From Lagopus muta (taxonomy: Eukaryota > Chordata > Aves > Galliformes > Phasianidae): a stretch of 64,000 nucleotides of DNA. Shown here piece after piece: positions 46,601-54,679 of the stretch. A program made the translations under genes and the position numbers. Numbering within the stretch: position 1 is the stretch's first letter; each line of letters opens with the position of its first letter. The notes beneath the pieces are model-generated. The model ran no database searches. It was not told where the DNA came from and saw nothing but the letters and a program-made list of their open reading frames with translations. Location: contig NC_064437.1 in NCBI RefSeq assembly GCF_023343835.1, forward strand, positions 53,704,972-53,768,971. Reading direction: 5' to 3'.

Positions 46601-49157
46601 GGATGAGGATGGCTCACGGCGGACGCTGGGGGTGGGTGATGGGCATCCTTCCATAGCGGGAGATGAATCCTTCTATGTGTGCCCCCAGGACTTGGCTGGG
46701 GCTAAAACAAGTGCTGAAATGTACTCATGAGGCTACCTTTATCCAGGGGACACAAATCAAGGTTCCCAGCCCTTAGAGCTTCATGTGGGCATGCTGGGGT
46801 GAGAGCCCAGGATGAGTTCAGCTCGGCTCTGACGGCTGCTCTTCTTTTCTTCCCCTGCAGAAGATGCTGATGAAGCAGCAGGACCGGCTGGAGGAGCGGG
46901 AGCAGGACATTGAGGAGCAGCTCTACAAGCTGGAGTCTGACAAGCGGCTGGTGGAGGTAACAGGGCCAGCACCAAGGCCGGCACCCCGTGGGAGTGGGGT
47001 GGGCAGTGGGGTGGCGATGGGGAAGGATCTGGGCCCTGCAGAGTCACAGGGGTTTGGGGCTGCCAAGGGGCTGACTGCTGCCATCCCCCAGGAGAAAGTG
47101 AGCCAGCTGAAGGATGAGGTGCGCCTGCAGTATGAGAAGATGCACCAGATCTTGGACGAAGACTTGCGGAAGACCATGGAGATCCTGGACAAGGCCCAGG
47201 CCAAATTCTGCAATGAGAACGCAGCCCAGGTCCTGCATCTCAATGAGCGCATGCAGGAGGCCAAGAAGCTCCTCAGCTCTGTCCAGGTCATGTTTGACAA
47301 AACTGAGGATATCAATTTCATGAAGGTGAGAACCCTGTGCTGGGATGGGAGGTGGCCATGGGCCAGGTTTGGTGGTGGGGAGGCCTGGCTCACAATGAGA
47401 GATTGGGGACGCTGGTCTGGTGGAGCAGCCAACATCTGTAGTGGGTTCAGTGGCGCCCAGTGGGATTGGTGCAGAGGGTACAAAAGGGGTTTGGGACTCA
47501 GTGCCCCTCCTGGGCCCAACCAAATCTGTGGTCACCCAGATGGGGAAGGCGGTGGGATGCCCAAGGACCAGGTGGCTCTACCACCTCCTGGTCCCTTGCT
47601 GGCTCTGGTGTGTCTACCAGGAGTGTAAGACGGTCCAGGAACACTGTGAGCCAGCACATCTTGCATCCATGGGATGCAGAGGCTTCCTCTTGCCCTGGCC
47701 ACAGACACCTGGGCCCTGTGTCCCCTCCTGGGGAGATACGGAAATTGACATCAGTAGGGAGATGGATGCTGGGATGAGGACTGTCCTCACTGACCAGGGC
47801 TTCTCCTTCCCTTCCTAGAACACCAAGTCCGTGAAAATCCTAATGGACAGGTGAGTGCAGCGAGCGCGTTTGGAGAAGGGGGCTGTTTGAGGTGCAGCAG
47901 CATGACCTATGGAGATAGAGCAGAGCTGGGGGTGCTGCAGGGCCTCTGTTTCCCTCTCCATCTCCAGAGTGAGCTGGGCTGGCAGTGCTAGAGTTGCCCT
48001 GACAGGCCACTGGGGAGGGACCTAGGGATAATGGATGGGAGCAGCTCCTGGGGAAGAAATCCAGCTCCGGAGAGGGTGGGGAAAGGAGCCTGATGGGGGG
48101 AAGGTGGACACACACCGCTATGTGTGTTTTGTCCCTCACCTCTTCTCTGCCTCTGTCTCAACAGGACCCAGAACTGTACTGGTGGCAGCCTGCCTCCACC
48201 CAAAATTGGCCACCTCAACTCTAAGCTCTTCTTGAACGAGATCACCAAGAAGGAGAAGCAGCTCAGGAAGCTGCTGGAAGGTGGGTGAGGTGGAAGCATT
48301 GGGGAAAAGGGCTTGGCTGCCTCCCGCATCCAGCAGTGGGCATCCTGTAGGTCCCAGCAAGAGATGGTGGGGAGAACTGTTGGGCTGCAGGGACCCTCTG
48401 TGGTCCGGATTAAGACACGGAGATGCTGTGAAGGCACGCTGTGGCTTGTGGGAAGGATGCACGCTGGGGTGATGCCTTGCCTTGCCTGCGGATCCGGGGC
48501 CGTCGGGATGGCGTCCTGACGTGGTCCCACCCTCCTGTTCCCTCCGCAGGTCCCCTGAGCACCCCCGTCCCCTTCCTGCAGAGCATCCCCATGTACCCGT
48601 GCACCGTCAGCAACTCCGGCGCGGAGAAGCGCAAGCACTCCACTGCCTTCCCCGAGGGCAGCTTCCTCGAGCCATCGTCCGGGACTGTGGCCAGCCAGTA
48701 CATGAGCCAGGGCGCGTCGGCCGGCGAGGGGCAGTCCGCACAAGCCATGGTGCCTTGTAGCTCCACGCAGCACATTGTAGGACTTCCCAGCGGCCCGCAG
48801 CCGGTGCACTCGGGCTCCGTCTTCAACCCATCTCACTACCCCAACACCACGTCATCTCAGCAGTCCGTGCTCTCGCAGTACGGCGGGCGCAAAATCCTCG
48901 TCTGCTCGGTGGACAACTGTTACTGTTCCTCGGTGTCCAACCACAGTGGGCATCAGCCCTACCCACGCTCGGGGCACTTCCCCTGGACAGTCTCCTCACA
49001 GGAGTACTCCCACCCGCTGCCGCCCGCGCCCGCCGTGCCCCAGTCGCTGCCGGGACTTGCCGTGCGGGATTGGATTGATGCATCCCAGCAGCACGGCCGG
49101 CAGGATTTCTATAGGGTGTACGGCCAGCCCTCGGCCAAACACTACGTCACCAGTTAA
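31082..49157 (+). CDS. TRIM8: TRIM8, RING-type E3 ubiquitin ligase, complete six-exon coding region
   Basis: Exons 31082-31651, 46861-46956, 47092-47325, 47819-47850, 48165-48280 and 48550-49157 sum to 1656 bases, i.e. 551 residues plus stop, the same length as human TRIM8. Domain order: C3HC4 RING (Cys15, Cys18, Cys30, His32, Cys35, Cys38, Cys52, Cys55), two B-boxes (about 90-182), coiled coil (about 182-290), and a Pro/Ser/Gln-rich C-terminal region ending YGQPSAKHYVTS. There is no PRY-SPRY domain, as is normal for TRIM8. Family knowledge: TRIM8 ubiquitinates TAK1 and promotes NF-kB activation, antagonises SOCS1 and PIAS3, and stabilises p53; it shuttles to nuclear bodies. The start codon has a good context (G at -3 and +4) and matches the family N-terminus MAENWKNCFEEE. 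All residues expected for zinc binding in the RING are present. Confidence 0.98.
32935..33100. promoter_or_regulatory. Candidate intronic cis-element, AT-rich island
   Basis: An AT-rich block in GC-rich surroundings with ordered motifs: ACAAATAAATATTTAAC, AATGGTGATTACTG, an AP-1-type TGAGTCA near 33019, a poly-A run of 17 or so, then GGAGTCATAAATAAAAATTGC. The composition contrast and motif density suggest a conserved element. This is inference; the poly-A run may instead mark a degraded insertion. Confidence 0.3.
33536..33610 (+). repeat. MIR-like ancient SINE fragment
   Basis: CTTACGGTGTGACCTTGGCC followed by AAATCCCTTAGAACCTCC follows the MIR core order (GTGTGACCTTGGGCAAGTCACTTAACCTC). 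It is diverged but the longest such match in the window. Confidence 0.55.
35680..35762 (+). repeat. CR1 LINE 3' end
   Basis: GTGGCTTGGTGGCCATGGGG is followed by GATGGTTGATCTTAGAGGTC, TTTTCCGATGA and ATGATTCTATGG, the usual end of an avian CR1 subfamily. Sense orientation, 5'-truncated. Confidence 0.8.
39221..39270 (+). repeat. MIR-like ancient SINE scrap
   Basis: CCCTTAACCTTTGTGCTCCA then CATCCCCTTTAAAAGAGGAT and AATGA echo the 3' half of the MIR core. Short and diverged, so the call is weak. Confidence 0.35.
40712..40918 (+). repeat. CR1 LINE 3' fragment
   Basis: Runs from CCAGACTGGATACAAGGATC through GTGAGGCACTGGCACAAGTT, GCCCAGAGAGGTACTGGCTG and CAGACTGGAGGGGCTCTGAG to AGATGGTTCTATG. This is a sense 5'-truncated CR1 of the same subfamily as 22268-22408. 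Confidence 0.88.
40950..41480. promoter_or_regulatory. CpG-rich patch in TRIM8 intron 1
   Basis: CpG density rises locally, with a short AT-rich lead (TTTGCAATGTAAATATTTTG near 41000), a CRE-like ACGTCACG at about 41160 and several CGCGAG/GAGCGC motifs. It could be an intronic enhancer or alternative promoter; no start site or exon was recognised. Confidence 0.3.
42597..42727 (+). repeat. Three-copy tandem repeat, unit about 49 bases
   Basis: The block GCACGTGGCCATGGGTTGTC recurs at about 42603, 42652 and 42700 with small changes. The sequence between copies is less alike (GGACAATGGCGGG, GGACGATGGTGGG). Confidence 0.8.
45325..45445. promoter_or_regulatory. Candidate intronic cis-element with kB-type site
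   Basis: An AT-rich island contains ATTAATACATTAATTAATTT, CACATTACTTCAC and a palindromic kB consensus GGGGAATTCC at 45407-45416. TRIM8 acts in NF-kB signalling, so feedback control is conceivable. This is inference from motifs; a 10-base consensus can occur by chance. Confidence 0.3.
46218..46335. promoter_or_regulatory. Candidate intronic cis-element with bicoid/OTX-like TAATCC sites
   Basis: About 530-640 bases upstream of coding exon 2 there are AATTAATCCCGG, GGAATTAATTACTTGATTAT, GGTTTATAATAGC and AATAATCCCC. Paired TAATCC cores are the K50 homeodomain type (OTX, PITX). Motif inference only. Confidence 0.3.
46861..46956 (+). CDS. TRIM8: TRIM8 coding exon 2: start of coiled coil
   Basis: The acceptor CTTCCCCTGCAG is followed by 96 bases encoding KMLMKQQDRLEEREQDIEEQ and on to KRLVE, 32 residues, phase 0/0. 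The donor is GTAACA. It is the first part of the coiled coil used for TRIM dimerisation. Confidence 0.97.
47092..47325 (+). CDS. TRIM8: TRIM8 coding exon 3: coiled coil
   Basis: 234 bases, phase 0/0, 78 residues from EKVSQLKDEVRLQYEKMHQI to DKTEDINFMK. The intron before it is only 135 bases (46957-47091) and stays open in frame: reading through it gives an uninterrupted frame, so retention would insert 45 residues without a stop. Confidence 0.97.
47326..47818 (+). other. TRIM8 intron 3 (493 bases)
   Basis: GT-AG intron; nothing else was recognised. The acceptor is CTTCCCTTCCTAG. Confidence 0.9.
47819..47850 (+). CDS. TRIM8: TRIM8 coding exon 4 (32-base small exon)
   Basis: Encodes NTKSVKILMD plus two bases of an Arg codon, between TTCCTAG and GTGAGT. 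The small size is normal for TRIM8. Because 32 is not a multiple of three, skipping it would shift the frame. Confidence 0.95.
47851..48164 (+). other. TRIM8 intron 4 (314 bases)
   Basis: GT-AG intron with a normal acceptor, CTGTCTCAACAG. No other feature seen. Confidence 0.9.
48165..48280 (+). CDS. TRIM8: TRIM8 coding exon 5
   Basis: 116 bases, completing the Arg codon and encoding TQNCTGGSLPPPKIGHLNSK and on to KEKQLRKLLE, with one base of the next Gly codon. The Gly/Pro-rich insert replaces a Ser-rich stretch in the human protein as I recall it, a small bird-lineage change outside the known domains. Confidence 0.96.
48550..49157 (+). CDS. TRIM8: TRIM8 last coding exon: C-terminal region with stop
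   Basis: 608 bases from acceptor CCCTCCGCAG to TAA at 49155-49157. It encodes about 202 residues, low in complexity at first (Ser, Gly, Gln and Pro), with a basic EKRKHS patch that may take part in nuclear localisation. The strongly conserved end contains RKILVCSVDNCYCSSV, PYPRSGHFPWTV and DFYRVYGQPSAKHYVTS. The last segment is nearly identical between bird and human, so it is probably functional. Confidence 0.97.
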
Positions 49158-50125
49158 CCCGGCGGACGGCGCGTCGGAGAGAGGAGTTGTGCTTCGTTTG
49201 GGCTTTTTGTTGGTTTTCTTTGCTTTCGAATCAAACCCAGCGTCCTTCCGCCTCGCGCCCCTCCAGGATTTTGGGGAGGGTTTGTCTCTCATCTCCTTTA
49301 TATTTTCATTTTTAAAAGAAATAATAATGCTTATTTCCTTTCCATTCTTTTTAATTTAATTTCGGAACGTCCCTCCTGCCCCTTGCCAGAAAAGATGAGG
49401 GGGGAATTAAGGAGAAGCAGTGGATGGGGATCTGCGTTGGGCGCGTTGCCCTCGCTCGCTGCCGACACTCCGAAGGGACAATGGCACCTTCTCTGCTCCC
49501 GCTCCTTGCAGTTATTCTTTTGGTTTGGTTCACTTTCCCCCTTTTCCCGACCTTTCTTTTTCCCTTTTTAAAATGAAAGAAAAAAAAAAACAAAAAAAAA
49601 AACCTATCATTGATTCAGTATGAAATGATACGTGTAGATTTTGGGTTTGTTACTTTTATTTTTTTTTTAAAGGCTGATTTTTTTTGCGTTAAAGGCCACC
49701 ACCTCTCACACGTCTCGGCGTTGGTTGGTTTTGGTTTGATTTTTTGTTGGTTTTTTTTTTCCCCCTCTCCTTTCAGAGATTTGTAAATACACAATGGCAG
49801 GAAATTTAATGCACAAAAAACAAACAAACAAAAAAAAAAAACAAAAAAAAAGGGAAAAGAAAAAAAAACACGAATAAATAATAGTAATTAATAAAACAAC
49901 AACAACAACAAAAACTGTTCTAGTTTTCAGGAGGGGAAGCGTTGCCAAACGCACCCCCCCGCGTATCGCTGATGCAACTTCCTGTAACAAGCACTTTGTA
50001 TAAAAAAAAGTGGACTTCCTGCTATAAGGCACAGGTATTTATTCTGTAACCAATTTTAGAACACACACACACGCACACACACACACACACACAAATATTC
50101 AAATAAATGTGATCACTTAGTGCAA
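49158..50125 (+). other. TRIM8: TRIM8 3'UTR
   Basis: Follows the TAA. It is T- and A-rich with many homopolymers and an A/CA-rich block at 49815-49915. AATAAA-type hexamers lie at about 49873 and 49890, and the last, in a CAAATAAATGTGATCAC context at 50100-50116, probably directs cleavage near 50125, where the sequence turns GC-rich. The exact 3' end is inferred. Confidence 0.75.
50061..50093 (+). repeat. CA dinucleotide microsatellite in TRIM8 3'UTR
   Basis: About 33 bases of AC repeat with one CGCA interruption, just upstream of the last poly(A) signal. Likely polymorphic. Confidence 0.95.
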
Positions 50126-50502
50126 CCGCCTCGCTCTGCTGCGCTCTGCCCGGTGCGGCTCCGCGGGGCTCCGGGTTCTGGGGAGGAGCAGCACTGGGTT
50201 TGGGATGCGAGACCCCGAGGCAGCCCAGACCCCAACGTGCCCCGCAGGGCCGCGGGTTCCCTTCTGGGTTCATCTCCCAGGGGGATGCTGGAGGGGCCAC
50301 CCTCCCAGCCCGTGAGGATGTGAGTCAGGCGCGGGGCTGCGTCCTGCCCGCGGCCTCTGGAACAATCCCCATTGTGGCGGCACAGGGACGAGGATGGGGA
50401 TGGCGGCTTTGCTGCCTGCGGCAGGAATGGGCACGGCATGGCCCCAGCCCTGTGGGAAGGATGAGGAAATGATGTCGTGAGGGGCTGAGCTGCTCTTTCA
50501 GG

Positions 50503-50950
50503 GCAGTGGAGGCTGGTGGAGGGGAATGGAAGCCAGTGGGGCCAATCCAGGGGAAACCTGGGGCAATATAGGGGAATGGAAGCCAACAGAGGGGAATGGA
50601 ATCCAATGGGGCTAATTCAGGGGAAAAAGAGGAGCAGCCTCTGTTGGGGCAATAGAGGGGAATAGGAAGCCAGCAGAGGGGAATGAAGGCCACTGAGGCC
50701 AATACAGGGGAAAATTAGGGCAATAGAGGGAAATGGAGGCCAACAGAGGGGAATAGAGTCCAATAGAGGGAGGTGGAGGCCAATGGGGCTAATCCAGGGG
50801 AAAACTGGGGTAATAGAAGGGAATGGAGGCCAATAGAGGGAAATGGAGGCCAGCAGAGGGGAATGGAGGTCAATGGGGCCAACAGAGAGGAATGGAGAGG
50901 CCACTGCAGCCAATGGAGTGGAATGGAGGCCAAAGGGGCCTATCCAGGGA
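50503..50950 (+). repeat. 20-bp minisatellite (AATGGAGGCCAATAGAGGGG)n
   Basis: About twenty imperfect copies of a unit close to AATGGAGGCCAATAGAGGGG, interspersed with a longer variant containing GCTAATCCAGGGGAAAACTG. It begins about 380 bases past the TRIM8 3' end. The reverse strand reads as Pro/Leu/Ile-rich repeats, an artefact. Confidence 0.92.
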
Positions 50951-52069
50951 AAAATGGGGCTTTCTGGAGGCATGCAGGGATTTCTGCCGTTCTTTTCAGG
51001 ATTGGGTTTCTCTGCTTTTTTTTTTCTACTCTCCCAGCTGTCCTCATCCTCCTCCTCTGTGCAGCTGTGGGCATTAAGGCACCTGTTGCCTTTAGACGGG
51101 GCTCTGGGACATGTCCCCACCTGTCCCCATGGCTCATTGGAGCCCCAAACGCAGCACTGAGCCTCAGTACAAACCCCCTGCCTCTGACAAAACCCCAGCA
51201 CTGGAACTGTTTGATGGTATGTGGGGACGTGGTGGCCTCGTGGAGGCAGTGGGACCAAAGGGGTAAGTCCAGTGCTGAGAGGTTCTGCTGATGAATGGCT
51301 CTATCTGAGGGGGAGAGGAGGAGGGGGTGAGTGGGGGCCATCCATAAACAGCTCAAGTTGTGAATGGAAGGAGATGGATTGGGAGCTGGGTGAAAACATG
51401 TGACACGGCAGAAAGAAAAATGAGCAGCTGGACCGGACCAAATTGGTGTCTGATGAAGGACATGGGGCTGGGTGGAGAAAGGATCATGGGGCCGGGGGAG
51501 GCTGATGGGAAACAGCTGGGGCCAGGCACACACATCTGGTGGAGTGGTGAGGGGAGAGGTGGCACCAACGCTTGGGTTGTCCCCTGTCCGTTGGCACATC
51601 ATGGGGTCAGTGCTTCATTTCCAGCTCAGCCCCAGGAAGGGTGCAGTTCTGGGGCTGTGGTAGCGATGGGGTCAGGTCCCCAGCAATGCTTCCTCCAGCT
51701 TTAGGGACATACCCCCACTGGGGCTCCACTGTGTCAATGGGAGCCTCCTCCACCTTTTGCATACAACTAAATGACAATCAGCATAATGAGAGTGAATGCA
51801 CAGCAAGCTCCCCGTTTGCCACTAACTCCTTTTTTTTAACCTTTGAAAGGATTTCAGCACAACCATGCTCTGGCATCCATAGTCCAGTGGGTTGGGGACC
51901 CCAGATCCAGCCCAGGTGCAGCACTCAATGCCATCAGATGGAAACCCCTTATCCCCGTGGAAGGACAGGTGCCACCATATCACAGTGTGGCTTCCAGGAG
52001 CCTTTTTGAGCTGAGGAGCCCCCAAAACCCCCCATCGCCCCTGGGAACGTGGCCCCATGCTTAAACATG

Positions 52070-52262
52070 AGGAGTATATTTAGACGCCGTCAATTTAAGT
52101 TTGCGCAGCAACCTTATAAATATGAAAGCCCATCTTGGAGAGATGTTTTTAAGATACCTCATCAGCCCTTGGAAAATATGCAGGAATATTAATTAGCCAG
52201 ATCTGGATATTATCTCATAATGAATAAATGAAGAGAAGAAGTGGAAGATAAAGCGCTGTCGG
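52070..52262. promoter_or_regulatory. Candidate cis-element, AT-rich island
   Basis: A sharply bounded AT-rich block inside GC-rich DNA: GAGTATATTTAGACGCCGTC, AACCTTATAAATATGAAAGC, GGAATATTAATTAGCCAG and TTATCTCATAATGAATAAAT. It has no repeat signature and no ORF. The abrupt composition change suggests selection, but conservation was not tested. Confidence 0.35.
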
Positions 52263-52743
52263 CTCACTGGGTTTTCTAAGAGCAGTGCAGTTTCGGGGTC
52301 GATCCCCCTGCACCATGCCCACACTGGGGCCACGCAGCGCTCCTTCTGCCCTCAGAACCTTTTTTCTGTCTCCCCCCCACCCTGACTCCCCCTCGGCCAC
52401 TTCATGCCCTCCATTCGGGCCAGGACAGGAACTTCCCAGTTGCTGTAGAAACAGGGATGAAGGATGCTCATCCAATGGAAAAGCCAACAAATAATGGCTT
52501 TGTGCATTCCTGGCCAGGCGATCCTCCACGCTGGGATGTGGCCACTGTAGGGCCCCTCTCTGGGGGGTGGCCAAGGGGGTCCACAGGGCTGTGGGAGGCT
52601 CCTGCTGGACTCCAAAGCCCACACTGAGATGGGACTGGTGGCCGGTTCTGAGGAATGGGCTTTGAGGGACCCCATTGCCTGGAGAGTGCTGAGAGCATTG
52701 CTGCAATGACATATGTGCAGTCCTTGGCGCCAAGAGTCCCTGT

Positions 52744-52912
52744 CTCCACATCAAGGAAGGTCAAAATAGGGCCCCATCTCCACGCCAATGGGGCTCACCA
52801 CAGGTACTCACCTCCACGCCAATGGAGGTCATCGCAGGTACCTACCTCCACACCAAGGGATGTCACCATGGGGCCCAGTCTCCACACCGAGGGAAGCCAG
52901 CTTCGTTTGCAG
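52744..52912 (+). repeat. 34-bp tandem repeat, about five copies
   Basis: Units begin CTCCACRYCAA at 52744, 52778, 52812, 52846 and 52880, exactly 34 bases apart, the last one partial. Copies differ by roughly a quarter to a third of positions, so the array is not recent. Confidence 0.85.
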
Positions 52913-53044
52913 ATTTTGGGGCTGGCAGGTGAGAAGGGGCTGGGGGCCAAGCAAGTGACATCTGGGAGGTGGCAGGGGATGGGGACACCAGGTGCAGGGG
53001 CCTGCTGGGCACAAGGAGGGGGCAGCATAGGAGTTGTGACAGCA

Positions 53045-53184
53045 GTCTCCTTCTGTGGAGATGTTCAAGACCTGCCTGGATGCCCACCTGCGCGACCTGG
53101 TGTAGGGAACCTGCTTTGGCAGGGGGGTTGGACTCAGATGATCTCTGGAGGTCCCTTCCAACCCCTACAGTTCTGTGATTCTGT
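53045..53184 (+). repeat. CR1 LINE 3' end
   Basis: GTGGAGATGTTCAAGACCTG, CCTGGATGCCCACCTGCGCG, GGTTGGACTCAGATGATCTC, GGTCCCTTCCAACCCCTACA and TTCTGTGATTCTG follow the avian CR1 3' end closely. Sense, 5'-truncated, the least diverged CR1 copy in the window and the main sign that the host is a bird. Confidence 0.93.
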
Positions 53185-53189
53185 AAAAT

Positions 53190-53455
53190 GGCTGCTGGGA
53201 AGCGTCCTCTTGTCCCATCCCAAGTCCCTGCTGTCTCTCTGTCCCCAATGTCCCCTTGTCCCGTCTCTCATCCCCTGGATCCCCATGTTGCCCACATCCC
53301 CTTGTCATATCCCACATCCTATGTCTCCACATCCCCAGTGTCCTCAGTGTGCACTTGTCCCATCCCCTGTCCCGGAATCCCAGATGTCCCCTCATCCTGT
53401 CCCACGTCCCCATGTCCCCATGCTGTCCCCATGCTGTCCCCATGGTCCCCAGCGT
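53190..53455 (+). repeat. Degenerate TGTCCCCATG simple repeat
   Basis: About 265 bases rich in CCCCATGTCC, CCTTGTCCCATCC and CATGCTGTCCC units. It directly follows the CR1 end. Confidence 0.8.
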
Positions 53456-53504
53456 GGCGGCTGCCAGGGCGGCGCGTGGGTGCGGGGCGCTGCCGGCTGC
53501 CGGA

Positions 53505-53850
53505 GCTGCCATTGTTTGCCTTCAATCAAGATGTTTCAGGCGGAATCAAAAGCACCAACTGGGGAAATCATCATCACAAAAAATCTTGCGCCTGCAAAAT
53601 AGGTCAAGTAAGACTCCAAAGAGAGAGAGCGTCTGATCTGCATTGCAAGGAAGAATAGCAACAGCTGTGATCTCCAGTATATATGGATGGGCTTGGGGGG
53701 GGATAAATATATATATCCATGCATATGTATAACCGCTTACAGCTGTTGGGCCGTATGTTCATTAGGGCCAACTGTTTTGGAGGCAGAGGGATCAACGCTA
53801 ATCGGGAAAGGGAGTTTATCACCACATTCAGAGGCAAAAGTGTCAGGAGC
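53505..53850. promoter_or_regulatory. Candidate cis-element, long AT-rich island
   Basis: Contains GCCATTGTTTGCC (SOX/FOX-like), CAATCAAGATG, GGAAATCATCATCACAAAAA, GATAAATATATATATCCATG and GTTCATTAGGGCC. It is clearly unlike the flanking CCCCATG repeat and GC-rich DNA. No coding frame was recognised. Enhancer identity is inference. Confidence 0.35.
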
Positions 53851-54089
53851 AACTGCGGCCCCCTCGCCCCCCCGCACCAGCTGTGCTGCTCAATGCCCCA
53901 TTCAGCAGCACAGGGCACCGCGGGGCAGCCCCCCCACACGCAGCACCCCGTGGGGCGCCGTCCCCATTGCAGTCTGGGTGCGGGGACCCCCTGCCCCAAG
54001 GCACACCGCAGAGCTGAGCTGTCCTGCGGCCCATCCTCGGGTCGGGCCCCAGCAGCTCCCCGCGATGGGGCCGTCCTGGCGCAGTGAGT

Positions 54090-54330
54090 CACACTGGTTG
54101 GAAAGAAGTGGAGCCGGAACTCGCCTCACTCTCAAAACTCCCTCTGAACTCGGTCACGCTGAACCAAAACCAAACTGTTCTCTGCTTTGCTTTTTTCCCT
54201 GCTAATTTTCCTGCCAGATCAGCAGGGAGCGAGTTCCATGACACACACACTTTTTTTAACCTACAAAATGACTTTGGAGACAATATGCTGCTCTTGAAGC
54301 GCACCATCCTCACTTCCTCGCTGCTATGAT
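54090..54330. promoter_or_regulatory. Candidate cis-element near the ARL3 3' end
   Basis: Non-repetitive block with GAACCAAAACCAAACTG, TTCCCTGCTAATTTTCC, TTTTTTTAACCTACAAAATG and GGAGACAATATGC. It stands between GC-rich DNA and the GACA-type repeat. Motif and composition evidence only. Confidence 0.25.
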
Positions 54331-54424
54331 AGTTTTTGGATGAACAAAAATCCGATGGAAAAAGTGTTCTTCCAAAATCTGAGTGGTTCCAGCACAGGCA
54401 GCCGCCTCGTTCCTCTTGTGAGAC

Positions 54425-54612
54425 GGAGGGAAAGCAGAGGAGGCAGTACATGGACAGACGGATGGACAGACAGAGGGGTGGACAGACAGGCAGACTGACG
54501 GGTGGACAGGCAGATAGAGGGACAGATAGCTGGAACAGACAGACGGTCAGATGGATGGATGGATGGGTGGCCTGACAGATGGACAGACAGACAGGCAGAC
54601 AGGCAGACATAC
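54425..54612 (+). repeat. GACA/GACG-type tetranucleotide repeat
   Basis: Imperfect array of GGACAGACAGACGG-like units with interruptions (GATGGATGGATGGGTGG). It ends about 85 bases before the predicted ARL3 poly(A) signal. Confidence 0.92.
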
Positions 54613-54679
54613 GGACTGCTGCCGGGAGAATGAAGCCCGCGGAAGGAAAAGGATCACCTCGAGACACCGTGTGTCTTTC

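Larger units (their letters stand above)
31652..46860 (+). other. TRIM8 intron 1 (15.2 kb)
   Basis: GT-AG, phase 0. It contains CR1 ends at 35680-35762 and 40712-40918, MIR-like scraps at 33536-33610 and 39221-39270, a 49-base tandem repeat at 42597-42727, a CpG-rich patch at 40950-41480 and AT-rich islands at 32935-33100, 45325-45445 and 46218-46335. Open frames of up to 354 codons around 36.8-38.6 kb are GC-driven and match nothing. Confidence 0.9.

Noticed and set aside
51245-51310. Possible CR1 tail (GAATGGCTCTATCTG)
   Set aside because: Lacks the TTCCAACC block and upstream CR1 order.
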